A DNA stretch of 64,000 bases, from positions 3,788,501 to 3,852,500 of the forward strand of contig NZ_JAJONA010000001.1 of NCBI RefSeq assembly GCF_024699985.1, read 5' to 3'. The position numbers and the translations under genes are program-made. Below the pieces are notes generated by a model, which was given only the letters and a program-made list of their open reading frames with translations, was not told the DNA's origin and did not search any database. Numbering within the stretch: position 1 is the first letter of the stretch; every line of letters starts with the position of its first letter. Source of the stretch: Phenylobacterium sp. J367 (lineage in GTDB: Bacteria > Pseudomonadota > Alphaproteobacteria > Caulobacterales > Caulobacteraceae). This document shows positions 1-8,750 of this stretch, in pieces.

Positions 1-228
1 CAGGCCCTGCCGGCCGGCCAGCTGATCAATGTGCTCTACGCGGACGGCGCACGAGACGAGGCGGGGTTTGACCGGGACCGCCGCTGCTTCGCGCTGGGCG
101 AGCGGGGGTGGTTGAGCTTCCTGGGCTGGGAGGGCGAGCCGGCGGGCGGTGAGGCCTGCGCCACCCGTTGGGCGCTCACCGGCCAGGCGCTCGAAGCTCT
201 GGGCGGGTCGGAGACCCGCGCGGCCTAG
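1..228 (+). CDS. C-terminal fragment of an unrecognised protein
   Basis: The frame is open from the first base of the window to a TAG at 226-228, giving 75 residues; the true start lies upstream. It contains an internal GTG at 31, but nothing marks that as the real start. The residues (ending ...LEALGGSETRAA) show no motif I can assign. GC-rich third positions and convergent abutment with the DUF2891 gene (the two stop codons overlap) support it as a real 3' end. I do not know the function. Confidence 0.5.
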   Translation, partial: QALPAGQLINVLYADGARDEAGFDRDRRCFALGERGWLSFLGWEGEPAGGEACATRWALTGQALEALGGSETRAA

Positions 229-1238
229 GCGTCCTCGGCCGCGGTCAGGGCAAGGAGGGCGAACGACGCCAGCCAGTGCTCGCCCATGTAGTCGCCGGCC
301 ACGTGCGGCAGGCTCGCGGCGAGATGGGAGGACGCCGCCTCCAGCGCCGCCGCGCGGGCCGGCCCTTCCAGCACCGTCGCCAGCTCCCGCCAGCACCAGG
401 CCCGTGACAGGTTCAGGCCGTCCAGGTGGACGATCTTGCCGTCGGTGCGGTCGCTGACCGTGGCCGGGGTGAACAGGCTGGCCGGCCTCCGCTCGGCGGC
501 GCGCGGCAGGAACCCCGCGAGCCAGGGACGGAACTCCTCGTCGGGCAGCAGGCGGCGCAGGCACTCGGCCTCGATCAGCGTCGGCGACAGGAAATCGTCC
601 AGCGACGGCTCCCAGGCGGCTGCATCGGCGTCGGCCAGGTACCAGCGCCGGGCGCTTTCGGCGAGGAGCTGTCGCAGCCCGTTGTCGCCGGTCGCCCGGG
701 CGTAGTCGGCGGCAAGCGCCAGGGCGAACGCCGTCGAGGAGTGAACGCCGGTCCGGATCGGGTAGGGCGCCTTGGGCAGGAAGCTGCGGAAGCGTTCCGT
801 GAAGGCGTCGGCGAGCGGGGTCATCGCCGCGGCCCACGGGGCCTCGTGGACCAGGAACTCGGCCTGCAGCTTGAGCAGCCAGCCCCAGCCGTAGGGCCGC
901 TCGAAGCTCCGCGCCGAGGGCCGGTCGAGATAGGCGGTCTCGGCGGCGACCTTGCCGTCGGTGAAGGCGTCATCGAACAGCGCGCGGATCGTGGGCGCCT
1001 CGGGGATGTCCGGGAAGCGGCGCAGCACGGTGGCCAAAGTCCAGTAGCCGTGGACGCAGGAGTGCCAGTCGAAGCTGCCGAAGAAGATCGGGTGCTGGGC
1101 GCGGGGGCCGGTCAGGTCCTCAGGCCCCTGGAGGACGTGGTCGAGCTTGTTCGGGTACTCGCGGGTCACGTGCGAGAGGGCCAGGCGCGCGAACAGCGAG
1201 GCCTGCTCGGATGTCAGCCGTTCAGAAGGCGAAGACAT
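225..1238 (-). CDS. DUF2891 family protein
   Basis: A 337-residue soluble protein with the look of the DUF2891 family: an N-terminal helix with LTSEQASLFARLAL, the FGSFDWHSCVHGYW block near residues 53-66, GWGWLLKLQ around 115, and a C-terminal GDYMGEHWLASFA block. The alternating helices resemble an alpha/alpha-barrel, and the His/Trp/Asp-rich block suggests a catalytic pocket, but no activity is established as far as I know. It lies downstream of the DUF969/DUF979 transporter pair on the same strand and overlaps the DUF979 stop by 17 bases, so the three form one operon. The inferred role is handling of the transported substrate. Confidence 0.8.
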   Translation of the reverse strand: MSSPSERLTSEQASLFARLALSHVTREYPNKLDHVLQGPEDLTGPRAQHPIFFGSFDWHSCVHGYWTLATVLRRFPDIPEAPTIRALFDDAFTDGKVAAETAYLDRPSARSFERPYGWGWLLKLQAEFLVHEAPWAAAMTPLADAFTERFRSFLPKAPYPIRTGVHSSTAFALALAADYARATGDNGLRQLLAESARRWYLADADAAAWEPSLDDFLSPTLIEAECLRRLLPDEEFRPWLAGFLPRAAERRPASLFTPATVSDRTDGKIVHLDGLNLSRAWCWRELATVLEGPARAAALEAASSHLAASLPHVAGDYMGEHWLASFALLALTAAEDA

Positions 1239-2172
1239 ACATCAGGACCAGGTTGGCGATGAGCAGGGGAAGGGCGGTCGGGATCTGCGCCTTGATCACG
1301 GCATAGCGGTCGGGGAGCTCCAGCAGCGCCGGCGGCACCAGGTTGAAGTTGGCGGCCAGCGGCGTCATCAGCGTCCCGCAGAAGCCCGATAGCATGCCGA
1401 TGGCGCAGACCACGGCGGGGTCGCCTCCGAACTGCCGGATCAGGATCGGCAGGCCGACGCCGGCGGTGAGCACCGGGAAGGCCGCGAACGCGTTGCCCAT
1501 GATGACCGTGAAGCCGGCCATGCCCAGGCAGTAGACCGCGACGGCCGCCAGCCGGGCGTCCATGGGGATCCAGGCGGTCACCAGGTCGCCGATCACCTGC
1601 CCGACGCCGGCCAGGGCGAAGACCGCGCCCAGCGCCGCCAGCATCTGCGGCAGCAGTGCCGCCCACCCCACCGTGTCCATCAGCCGCCGACCCTCCTGCA
1701 GCGGGCTGATCAGGGGCTGGCGAAGGAGGACGAGGCCCACAGCCACCGCCACGATGGCGGCCAGGGCCAGCGAGAGCAGGGTGACCTGCTTCGGATCGAG
1801 CAGCGGCTGGCCGCCGATGACGATGGGCTTCAGGACGAGCACGCCGAAGATCACGACGACGGGGAGGGTGAGCGCGGGAATGAACAGCTTCTCCCCGAAC
1901 CGCTCGGCCAGCGCACGGCGCTCCTCGGGCGAGGTGGTCGCCGGCTGACCCCGGCCAAGCCAGCCGAAGCCGGCGATCAGGGCGAGGCCGAGCACGAGGA
2001 TGCCGTTGCCGAGGTCGCCCAGATGGTCCCCGGCCAGGAAACTTAGAGCCACCAGGCCCCAGAAGGCGGCGTTGCCAAACCGCTTCGGGTTGTTGCGGTC
2101 GGTGGCGCTGAGGATGGAGAAGGCGGCGAACACCAGGCCCGCCAGCAGATAGACCGCGCCAAGCTTGATCAT
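1222..2172 (-). CDS. DUF979 family membrane protein, probable 5-oxoproline transporter subunit
   Basis: A 316-residue integral membrane protein with about nine hydrophobic segments, starting MIKLGAVYLLAGLVFAAF. The ATG at 2172 overlaps the stop of the DUF969 gene in an ATGA junction, which fixes the start. DUF979 and DUF969 proteins occur as adjacent pairs and have been linked by gene clustering to 5-oxoproline (pyroglutamate) uptake beside pxpABC 5-oxoprolinase genes; no pxp gene is in this window. The C-terminal half carries GFCGTLMTPLAANFN, a polar loop between helices that may contribute to the substrate path. Family assignment is good; the substrate is inferred. Confidence 0.8.
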   Translation of the reverse strand: MIKLGAVYLLAGLVFAAFSILSATDRNNPKRFGNAAFWGLVALSFLAGDHLGDLGNGILVLGLALIAGFGWLGRGQPATTSPEERRALAERFGEKLFIPALTLPVVVIFGVLVLKPIVIGGQPLLDPKQVTLLSLALAAIVAVAVGLVLLRQPLISPLQEGRRLMDTVGWAALLPQMLAALGAVFALAGVGQVIGDLVTAWIPMDARLAAVAVYCLGMAGFTVIMGNAFAAFPVLTAGVGLPILIRQFGGDPAVVCAIGMLSGFCGTLMTPLAANFNLVPPALLELPDRYAVIKAQIPTALPLLIANLVLMYVFAF

Positions 2173-2837
2173 CGGCCGGCCTCCCGCCGCAGCTTCCGGT
2201 CGAAGAGCCAGAGCCTGAGGCCGTGGATGAGGAAGGCGACGATGGCGGTCGGGATCGCCCAGATCGAGAGGTGGATCGGGTCCATCGCGACGCCATTGGC
2301 GTTCAGGAAGCCGACCATCAGGAGGATGGAGCCGATGGCGATGAAGATGTCCTCGCCGAAGAACAGCCCGATGTTGTCGGTGGCCGCCGCCTGGGCGCGG
2401 ACCGCCTGGCGGGTTTCGGCCGAGAGCTCGCCGTGCCGGGCCTCGACGGCGCCCTCGGCCATCGGCGCGACGATCGGACGGATGCTTTGCGCTTGTCCTG
2501 CGATCGAGGTGAGGCCCAGCGCCGAGGTGATCTGGCGGAAGCCCAGGTAGCCGATCAGGAACGGTCCCACCGAGACGCCGCGGAAGCGGGCGATCAGCGT
2601 GCGTGCGCGCTCTTGGAGGCCGGCGCGCTCGACGACGCCCACCACCGGCAGGACCAGCAGGGCGGCCGAAACATAGCGGTTCTCGTTGAAGGCCTTGCCG
2701 AAGGCTTCCAGCACCTCGACCGGACCAAGTCCCGCCGCGGCGCCTGTGACCAGGGCGGCGGCGGCCACCACGAGGAGCGGGTTGAAGCGGAGGGCGAAGC
2801 CGGCGACCACGACGGCGACGCCCAGTAAGGTCCACAT
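2169..2837 (-). CDS. DUF969 family membrane protein, probable 5-oxoproline transporter subunit
   Basis: A 222-residue membrane protein with about five or six hydrophobic segments. The DUF969 signature region includes FNENRYVSAALLVLPVVG (residues about 50-67), LGFRQITSALGLTSIAGQAQ and AAATDNIGLFFGEDIFIAIG. It is the first gene of the DUF969-DUF979-DUF2891 operon and its stop overlaps the next start. The pair is expected to form a two-subunit inner-membrane carrier. The 93 bases upstream, shared with the divergent 42-residue gene, must hold its promoter; no clear consensus is visible. Confidence 0.8.
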   Translation of the reverse strand: MWTLLGVAVVVAGFALRFNPLLVVAAAALVTGAAAGLGPVEVLEAFGKAFNENRYVSAALLVLPVVGVVERAGLQERARTLIARFRGVSVGPFLIGYLGFRQITSALGLTSIAGQAQSIRPIVAPMAEGAVEARHGELSAETRQAVRAQAAATDNIGLFFGEDIFIAIGSILLMVGFLNANGVAMDPIHLSIWAIPTAIVAFLIHGLRLWLFDRKLRREAGR

Positions 2838-2930
2838 GCAGGCGCCTCGGGCTTTGGGAGCGAAGCGCGCATAGGAGCGTCTGGAGGCCGCTTCGGCAAC
2901 GGCGTAGGCTGGAGGCCTCGGAGGTCTCCC

Positions 2931-3059
2931 ATGAGCGAACCGCGCGACGACGAGGACAAGGACATCGTGGACGAGGCGGGCGAGGAGACCTTTCCCGCCA
3001 GCGACCCGCCGGCCTGGGATCCGCCCGGCCGCCAGCGGCCGCCGCGCCGCGAGGACTAG
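2931..3059 (+). CDS. 42-residue acidic microprotein with FPASDPPAW motif
   Basis: A short reading frame (ATG 2931, TAG 3057-3059) coding for an acidic N-terminal half rich in Asp and Glu, then ETFPASDPPAW, then a Pro/Arg-rich tail. The E-(S/T)-FPASDPPAW motif is, from memory, shared by many tiny uncharacterised proteobacterial proteins, so this is probably a real gene. GGAGG at 2921-2925 is a good ribosome binding site five bases from the ATG. Its stop overlaps the convergent rsmA stop. Function unknown; no membrane segment or signal peptide. Confidence 0.65.
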   Translation: MSEPRDDEDKDIVDEAGEETFPASDPPAWDPPGRQRPPRRED

Positions 3060-3880
3060 CGCCCCGCCTTCCAGGCGTCCGCGAGGCGCAGGAAGCCCGC
3101 CACGTCGATGACCTCGGCGCGGGCCTGCGGGTCGAGGCCGGCGGCGCGGATCAGGTCCTCGCCGCCCAGCGGCTTCAGACTGGCGCGGAGCATCTTGCGG
3201 CGCTGACCGAAGGCGGCGGCAGTGATCTTCTGCAGCACGTCGAGGCGCTCAGGCGCCGGGCGGTCGGCGCGCGGCGTCAGGCGCACGATCGCGGAGTCGA
3301 CCTTCGGCGGCGGGGTGAAGGCGCGGGCCGGCACGTCCATCACCACCTGGGCGTCGCACGTCGCCTGGGCGATCACCGCCAGGCGCCCGTAGGCCGAGGC
3401 CCCCGGCTTGGCGGCGACCCGGTCGGCGACCTCCTTCTGGAACATCAGGGTCAGCGATGCCGGCGTCCACGGCCCGGTCAGCCACTTGATGAGCAGCGGC
3501 GTGCCAACATTGTACGGCAGGTTGGAGACGAGGTGCGCCGGTCGGCCCCCGGCGAGCTTGGCCTCGTCCGCCGTCAGCGCATCGCCCATGACGAGCGTCA
3601 GGTTCGGGGCCGCGGCGGCGAGGTCCTCCAGCAGCGGCCGGAACCGTTCGTCCTTCTCGACCACCGTCACCGCCGCGCCGGTCTCGAGCAGCGCCCGCGT
3701 GAGGCCGCCAGGGCCTGGGCCGACCTCGATGACCATGTCCCCGTCGCCGACCTGCGCCAGGCGGGCGATCTTGCGGGTGATGTTGAGGTCGAGGAGGAAA
3801 TGCTGGCCGAACGACTTCTTGGCCATCAGGCCGTGCTCGGCGAGCACCTCGCGCAGCGGCGGCAGGTCGTCGAGCGTCAC
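3056..3880 (-). CDS. rsmA: 16S rRNA (adenine1518/1519-N6)-dimethyltransferase
   Basis: KsgA/RsmA dimethylates two adjacent adenines in the 3'-terminal hairpin of 16S rRNA during 30S maturation, using S-adenosylmethionine. The 274-residue protein has the family N-terminus KKSFGQHFLLD (21-31), the SAM-binding EVGPGPGG (52-59), the acidic VVEKD strand end, and the catalytic NLPYNV (120-125). The C-terminal RNA-binding domain contains AFGQRRKMLRASLK. It is the last gene of the lptF-lptG-lptD-surA-pdxA-rsmA operon, two bases downstream of pdxA, a common alphaproteobacterial arrangement. Confidence 0.97.
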   Translation of the reverse strand: MTLDDLPPLREVLAEHGLMAKKSFGQHFLLDLNITRKIARLAQVGDGDMVIEVGPGPGGLTRALLETGAAVTVVEKDERFRPLLEDLAAAAPNLTLVMGDALTADEAKLAGGRPAHLVSNLPYNVGTPLLIKWLTGPWTPASLTLMFQKEVADRVAAKPGASAYGRLAVIAQATCDAQVVMDVPARAFTPPPKVDSAIVRLTPRADRPAPERLDVLQKITAAAFGQRRKMLRASLKPLGGEDLIRAAGLDPQARAEVIDVAGFLRLADAWKAGR

Positions 3881-3882
3881 GG

Positions 3883-4884
3883 TCAGGCCGCCCGGGTGCG
3901 GGCGATCTGGTGGGCGAGCCGCAGCGCCGCGATCAGGCTGTCGGGCCGCGCGACCCCGCGGCCGGCGATGTCGAAGGCGGTGCCGTGGTCCGGCGAGGTC
4001 CGGACGATCGGCAGGCCGAGCGTCACGTTCACCCCGCCCCAGAAGTCGAGCATCTTCACCGGGATCAGCGCCTGGTCGTGGTAGAGACAGACGGCGGCGT
4101 CGTAGAGCGCGCGCATAGCCTCGGGGAATAGGGTGTCGGCCGGATAGGGACCGGCGGCGTCCACCCCGAGCTCGCGCAGCGCGCGGACAGCCGGTTCGAC
4201 GATCTCCACTTCCTCGCGTCCGATCTGACCGCTCTCCCCGGCGTGCGGATTGAGGCCGGCGACCGCCACCCGCGGCTCGCGAATGCCGAAGTCGCGGCGC
4301 AGCGCCTGAGCGGTGACCAGGCCGGCGTTGACGATCTTCTCGACAGTGAGCAGCGAGGCGACCCGGGCGATGGGCTCATGCACGGTCACCAGCGTGACGC
4401 GCAGGTCCGCGGCGGTGAGCATCATGATCGGCCCGCGCGCGCCGTCGTAGGTCGCGGACTGGGTCAGCTCGCCCAGGAACTCGGTATGGCCCGGGAAGCC
4501 GAACCCGGCCTGATAGAGCGGCGCCTTGGCGATGGGCGCGGTGACGACGCCCGAGACGTCGCCGCGTAGGGCGAGTCCCACGGCGGTCTCGATCCACTGG
4601 ATGATGGCGGGCGCCGCCGCCGACGACGGCTGGCCCGCCACGACCGGCGCCTTCAGCGGCAGGTCGAGGACGGGCAGGGAGTCGCCGAAGACCCGCTGCG
4701 CCTCGTCGGTGGTCGTGACGCGGCGGATCGGGACGCCGCCGGGCGCCGACGCCAGCGCCTGGGCGTCGCCGACAGCCACGAAAGCCGGCCCGGTTCCGCG
4801 GAGCTCCGCCCACGCCTTGGCCACGATCTCCGGGCCGATGCCGGCCGGATCTCCGAGGGTGAGCGCGAGCGGGCCTGTCTTCAC
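3883..4884 (-). CDS. pdxA: 4-hydroxythreonine-4-phosphate dehydrogenase
   Basis: PdxA oxidises 4-phosphohydroxy-L-threonine in the DXP-dependent route to pyridoxal 5'-phosphate. The 333-residue sequence begins LALTLGDPAGIGPEI. It contains the metal-ligand regions GFPGHTEFLG, GLNPHAGE and LYHDQALIP, and the substrate loop RTSPDHGTAFDIAG near residues 297-310. The three conserved His residues (in the HTE, HAGE and HDQ motifs) are present, so the enzyme should be active. Its ATG overlaps the surA stop (ATGA). Confidence 0.97.
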   Translation of the reverse strand: MKTGPLALTLGDPAGIGPEIVAKAWAELRGTGPAFVAVGDAQALASAPGGVPIRRVTTTDEAQRVFGDSLPVLDLPLKAPVVAGQPSSAAAPAIIQWIETAVGLALRGDVSGVVTAPIAKAPLYQAGFGFPGHTEFLGELTQSATYDGARGPIMMLTAADLRVTLVTVHEPIARVASLLTVEKIVNAGLVTAQALRRDFGIREPRVAVAGLNPHAGESGQIGREEVEIVEPAVRALRELGVDAAGPYPADTLFPEAMRALYDAAVCLYHDQALIPVKMLDFWGGVNVTLGLPIVRTSPDHGTAFDIAGRGVARPDSLIAALRLAHQIARTRAA

Positions 4885-6275
4885 CTGGTCTCGATGGTGG
4901 CGGAGTTGCGGAGGTCCCGCATGTAGCGCCGGGCGATCATCGAGAGCTGCTGGCCATACAGCCGGTTCTCGATCTGGTCGCGGTTGAGCGCGGCGTCGCC
5001 GGCCCCGCGCTTGGCGCAGACGGCCAGGACGTGCAGGCCGGCGTTCGTGCGGATTGGCTCGGAGAGCTGGCCCACCTGCAGTCCCTCGGCGGCGCTGCGG
5101 AAGGCCGGAGCGAGGTCGGCGATCTCCGCCTCGCCCAGGTCGCCGGCGATGACGCCCTGCGAGCGCGCGGCCACCGTCTCGATGTCGCCGCAGCCGGTGG
5201 CCGCGGCGCGGACAGCCTCGAGCTTGACCTTGGCGGCGGCTTCGTCGCCGGCCGAGGCGTCCTGGGCCAGCGGCACGGCGGCCTGCTTCAGGTTGACGAG
5301 GGTGGCGGCGCCGCCCGAACGCTTGTCGCGCAGGTAGACGATATAGACGCCGTCGCGCACCGGGATCGGCTGCGACAGCTGCCCGGGCCGAAGCTGTTCA
5401 AGGGCGGCGTCCACCTCGGGCGGCATCTCGCCCGGGCTGACCCACCCCGCGTCGCCGCCGGCCGCCGCCGTGGCCGAGGCCGAGAACTGCCGCGCGACCG
5501 CCGGGAAGGGCGCGCCCTGCTGCATCTGGGCGACAAGCTGTGTCGCGCCCTGCACCGCGGTCTGCATGCCGCCGACGCGGTTGGCGTCGATGAAGACTTC
5601 CGAGACCTGGTACTGGGGCTTGGTGGCGACCGCCTGCAGGCGCTGCAGGGTGGCGGTGATCTGGTCGTCGCCGATCCGCAGACGCGAGCCGTAGCGGCCG
5701 CGGATCCAGCGCTGCCAGCTGAGCTGGGCGCGCAGTTGCTGGTAGAGCGTCTCCGAGCCGATGCCCTGGGCCCGGAGGACGTTCAGGAACTGCTCGGGCC
5801 GCATGTTGTTCTGCTGGGCCATGCCGCCCAGCTCTTCGGTGACCTCCTCGTCGGTCGCGACGAGGTCGATCTTCTGTTCCTTCTCCTGGCGGCGCAGTTC
5901 CTGCAGCTGCAGACGCTCGTCGACCAGGGAGACCAGGGCCTCGCGCTGGAATTGCGGGATGGTCTCCTGGGTGGGCTGCACGCCGGACGTGACGATCAGC
6001 AACCGCATCCGCTGACCCAGGTCGTAGGTCGAGATGATCTCGTCGTTGACGATCGCGGCGACGGATTCGGACAGCGGCCGGGGGCCCTGCGGCGCGGCCG
6101 GGGCTGCTGGCTGCGCCGGCGCCTCGGCCGGAGCCTCGCGCCCGCCGATCGGGCCACGCAGGGTCTGGGCCTGCACGGCCATGGGCTGGAGCGCGGCGAG
6201 CAGGGCGGCCGCTGCCGCCGCGCCACGCGCCGCCTGGCCCGAGACGTAACGCAGATGCATCATGGACGAAGTCAT
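4881..6275 (-). CDS. surA: periplasmic peptidyl-prolyl isomerase/chaperone SurA
   Basis: SurA chaperones outer-membrane proteins, including LptD, across the periplasm. The protein has a cleavable signal peptide (hydrophobic Ala-rich core ending AVQAQ), a Gln/Pro/Ala linker, the SurA N-terminal domain (AAIVNDEIISTYDLGQRMRL) and parvulin-type PPIase repeats (VSEVFIDAN..., then GWVSPGEMPPEV and GQLSQPIPVRDGVYIV), with a second, weaker repeat at the C-terminus. I chose ATG 6275 (464 residues). The AAGGA next to it is better spaced for the ATGs at 6263 or 6260, so the start may be four or five codons later. The frame extends upstream to 6332, but that would overlap lptD. Confidence 0.93.
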   Translation of the reverse strand: MTSSMMHLRYVSGQAARGAAAAAALLAALQPMAVQAQTLRGPIGGREAPAEAPAQPAAPAAPQGPRPLSESVAAIVNDEIISTYDLGQRMRLLIVTSGVQPTQETIPQFQREALVSLVDERLQLQELRRQEKEQKIDLVATDEEVTEELGGMAQQNNMRPEQFLNVLRAQGIGSETLYQQLRAQLSWQRWIRGRYGSRLRIGDDQITATLQRLQAVATKPQYQVSEVFIDANRVGGMQTAVQGATQLVAQMQQGAPFPAVARQFSASATAAAGGDAGWVSPGEMPPEVDAALEQLRPGQLSQPIPVRDGVYIVYLRDKRSGGAATLVNLKQAAVPLAQDASAGDEAAAKVKLEAVRAAATGCGDIETVAARSQGVIAGDLGEAEIADLAPAFRSAAEGLQVGQLSEPIRTNAGLHVLAVCAKRGAGDAALNRDQIENRLYGQQLSMIARRYMRDLRNSATIETR

Positions 6276-6321
6276 TCCTTGGTGGCGCCGCCGGTGAATC
6301 TCCGGTCTGCGGCGCGTGATA

Positions 6322-8671
6322 TTACCTGCCATAAAGTGGTCCGCCCAATGTGGCGAGGGTTAGGCGCACGCTGACCGACTCCCGGGGACCGAGGCGGCCG
6401 ACGACGGTGTCTTCCTTGCGGTAGATCACCTCAACCCGCATGCAGTCGTCGCGGTAGAACACACCCATGTCGCGGATCACCCAGGCGTCTTGCCGCATGT
6501 CCCGGTTCCCGTAGGCCGACACGCCCCAGTTCTTCGCCACATAGATCTCGCCGCCCACATCCAGGTTCTCCCGGCGCTCGGCGTTGATGTCGAAGTCGTC
6601 CGTGAGGTAGCGGACGAAGCCGGAACCCCAGCGGCGGTTGACGTTCGCGCCCGCCTCGAGGCGGTGGATGCCCAGGTCGTCGGTGTCGAGCCGGGCGCGG
6701 GTGAACAGCGAAACACCGCGGAACGGCTGGGCCTCGGCGGCCACCACCCAATCCGACTTCTTCTCCTGCAGGCCTGAGCGTTCCGGGAAGACCTGGTTCT
6801 CCTCGGTGCGGAAACTGCGGCCGACCAGCAGGCTGCCGCGGCGGCCGTCGTCCCAGAGGATAGAGGCCCGGCCCGCGACGTTCAGCCGCGCGCCGTCCTC
6901 GTAGAGGTCGTAGCCGGGGAACTTGTTGGGCCGGAAGAGGGTGGTCTCGTCGAACTCGAAGGCGACGCTGTCCTCGTTCAGGTAGACCGGCGTGCCGTCG
7001 GCGTTGGTCGCCACGACGATCTGCTTGGCGTCGGGCGAGAGGGCGACCTGGGCCACTGGCTCCAGGACGACGGTGGCCGCCTTGAAGCGCCGATAGACCG
7101 GATAGGACACCGTGGCGCCGGCGGTGGCGAGCGCGCGGGCCTGCTCGTCGGACCGTGTCTGCGCCCCCACGCCCGTCAGGATGTCGTTCAGGCTGTAGGC
7201 GTCGGCGCGCAGATAGAAGAAGGGCTCGAGCCGGAGGCCGGCGCTGGACGTGAAAGTCCGCTGCCAGTCGACCTCGCCGGTCACCCGGCGGCTGTCGAGC
7301 CCGGGCAGGCGCTCGGTGGGGGAAATACTGCGACTGTTCGCGGGTCAGGGCGACGGCGCTGGCGTGGAACCGCAGACGGCCGCCGGCGAAGGTCGGGACC
7401 GGCTCATAGTGGGTTTCGATCAGCGGCGCGATGATCGGGAAGGTGCGGTCGTTGTCGTCGTCGAGGCTGGTGGTCTCGTCGCCGCCCCGGCGCAGGCCCT
7501 GGATGGTCATGGCCGCCACCGCCGCATAGGAGCGGGCGTCCTGGCGCAGGGCGTAGGCCTGGGAGATCAGCCGGCGGTCGTCGGCCACGTAGGGGCCGCG
7601 CGATTCGAAGACGTCGCCGATCTCGTACTTGTCGAAGATCAGGTCGTCCGAGGCCCGCTCGGCCGTGAAGCCCCAGCGCCACTTGTCGTTCAGCCGGAAG
7701 CTGCCGCGGCCAAGGATGTAGCTGCGGTGCGTTTCCTCGCCGAACCGGTCGCCCTGGCCGTCGAAGTCCTGCTCGTAGGTGTAGCCCAGGCGGAAATCGA
7801 TATCGCCGGAGTAGAAGCGCTTGCGGTAGCGGCCGTTCAGGAACGGATTCACGCTGGTGTTGATCTGCGGGCTGATGATGGCGTCGGAGTAGGGGCTGAT
7901 CGCCAGATAGTAGGGCTGCTCGTACGACAGGCCGCGGCGGTCCGACGCCGACACGTTCGGCACCAGCAGGCCGGACGTCCGGGGAGCCTGCGGGTCGGCG
8001 TGCCAGAAGAACGGCAGGTAGAGCAGCGGCACCCCGAACACCCGCATCCGGGCGTTCTTGTAATAGACGAGCCGCTTCTCCTTATCGCGGACGACCTGGT
8101 CGGCGGCGATCGACCAGGTGGGCGTCTTGGGCGTGCCGTCCGCGGCGCAGATCTCGCAGGGCGTATAGATCGCCCGGTTCAGCTCCTGGACGTTCTCGTT
8201 GCGTCGCGAGGCCGTGGCCGCGGCGAGCTTGATGTTCTCCTGCAGGCGGGCCGAGAAGCCGAGCGCCACGCCCGCCTTCATCTCGTCGTCCAGCACGAAC
8301 TCGTCGGCGAACTCGGCGGTGCCGTCGTCATTGATGATCTGGACGTTGCCGCGGGCCCGGATGATCCCCTGGCCCTGCTCCTTGCCCTCTTCGTAGATCA
8401 GCCGGTCGGCGCGGAGCGTGCGGCCCTCGTAGCGGACCTCCACGTTGCCCTGGGCCGTGGTCGTCTTGAGGACGTCGTCGCGGACGATCTCGTCCGCCTC
8501 CATATAGAGCTCGCCGGGCTGCAGCCCGTCGGGAGAGGGCGCGGCCGCGGCGGCGGGGGCCGCGCTCTGGGCGTGGGCCATCCACGCCGGCGACCAGGCG
8601 AAAGCGAGCGCCGCACCGGCCAGCAGCGCACGCTTGGCGGCTTTCGACGGCATCCGTCGGCCCGAACTCAT
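6322..8671 (-). CDS. lptD: LPS-assembly protein LptD (one frameshift)
   Basis: LptD is the outer-membrane beta-barrel that inserts lipopolysaccharide, working with LptE. From ATG 8671 (AGGGG upstream) the protein has a signal peptide ending AHAQ, then the LptA-like jellyroll (GELYMEADEIVRDD..., GNVEVRYEGRTLRADRL), then the barrel with NARMRVFGVPLLYLPFFWHADP and TSGLLVPNVSASDRRG. The conserved Cys pair CEICAADG is present. The frame breaks at a run of five G at 7318-7322; with four, REQSQYFPTERLPGLDSRRVTG reads through into the barrel and the length becomes 782 residues. As LptD is essential, a sequencing error is likely. Confidence 0.93.
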
Positions 8672-8750
8672 TACGCTTCTGATCCCCTCTGCCGGCATGG
8701 GCCGGCGTTCGGCAAGGCTAGCGCGATGCATAGCCGGGCAGGCCCGAGAT

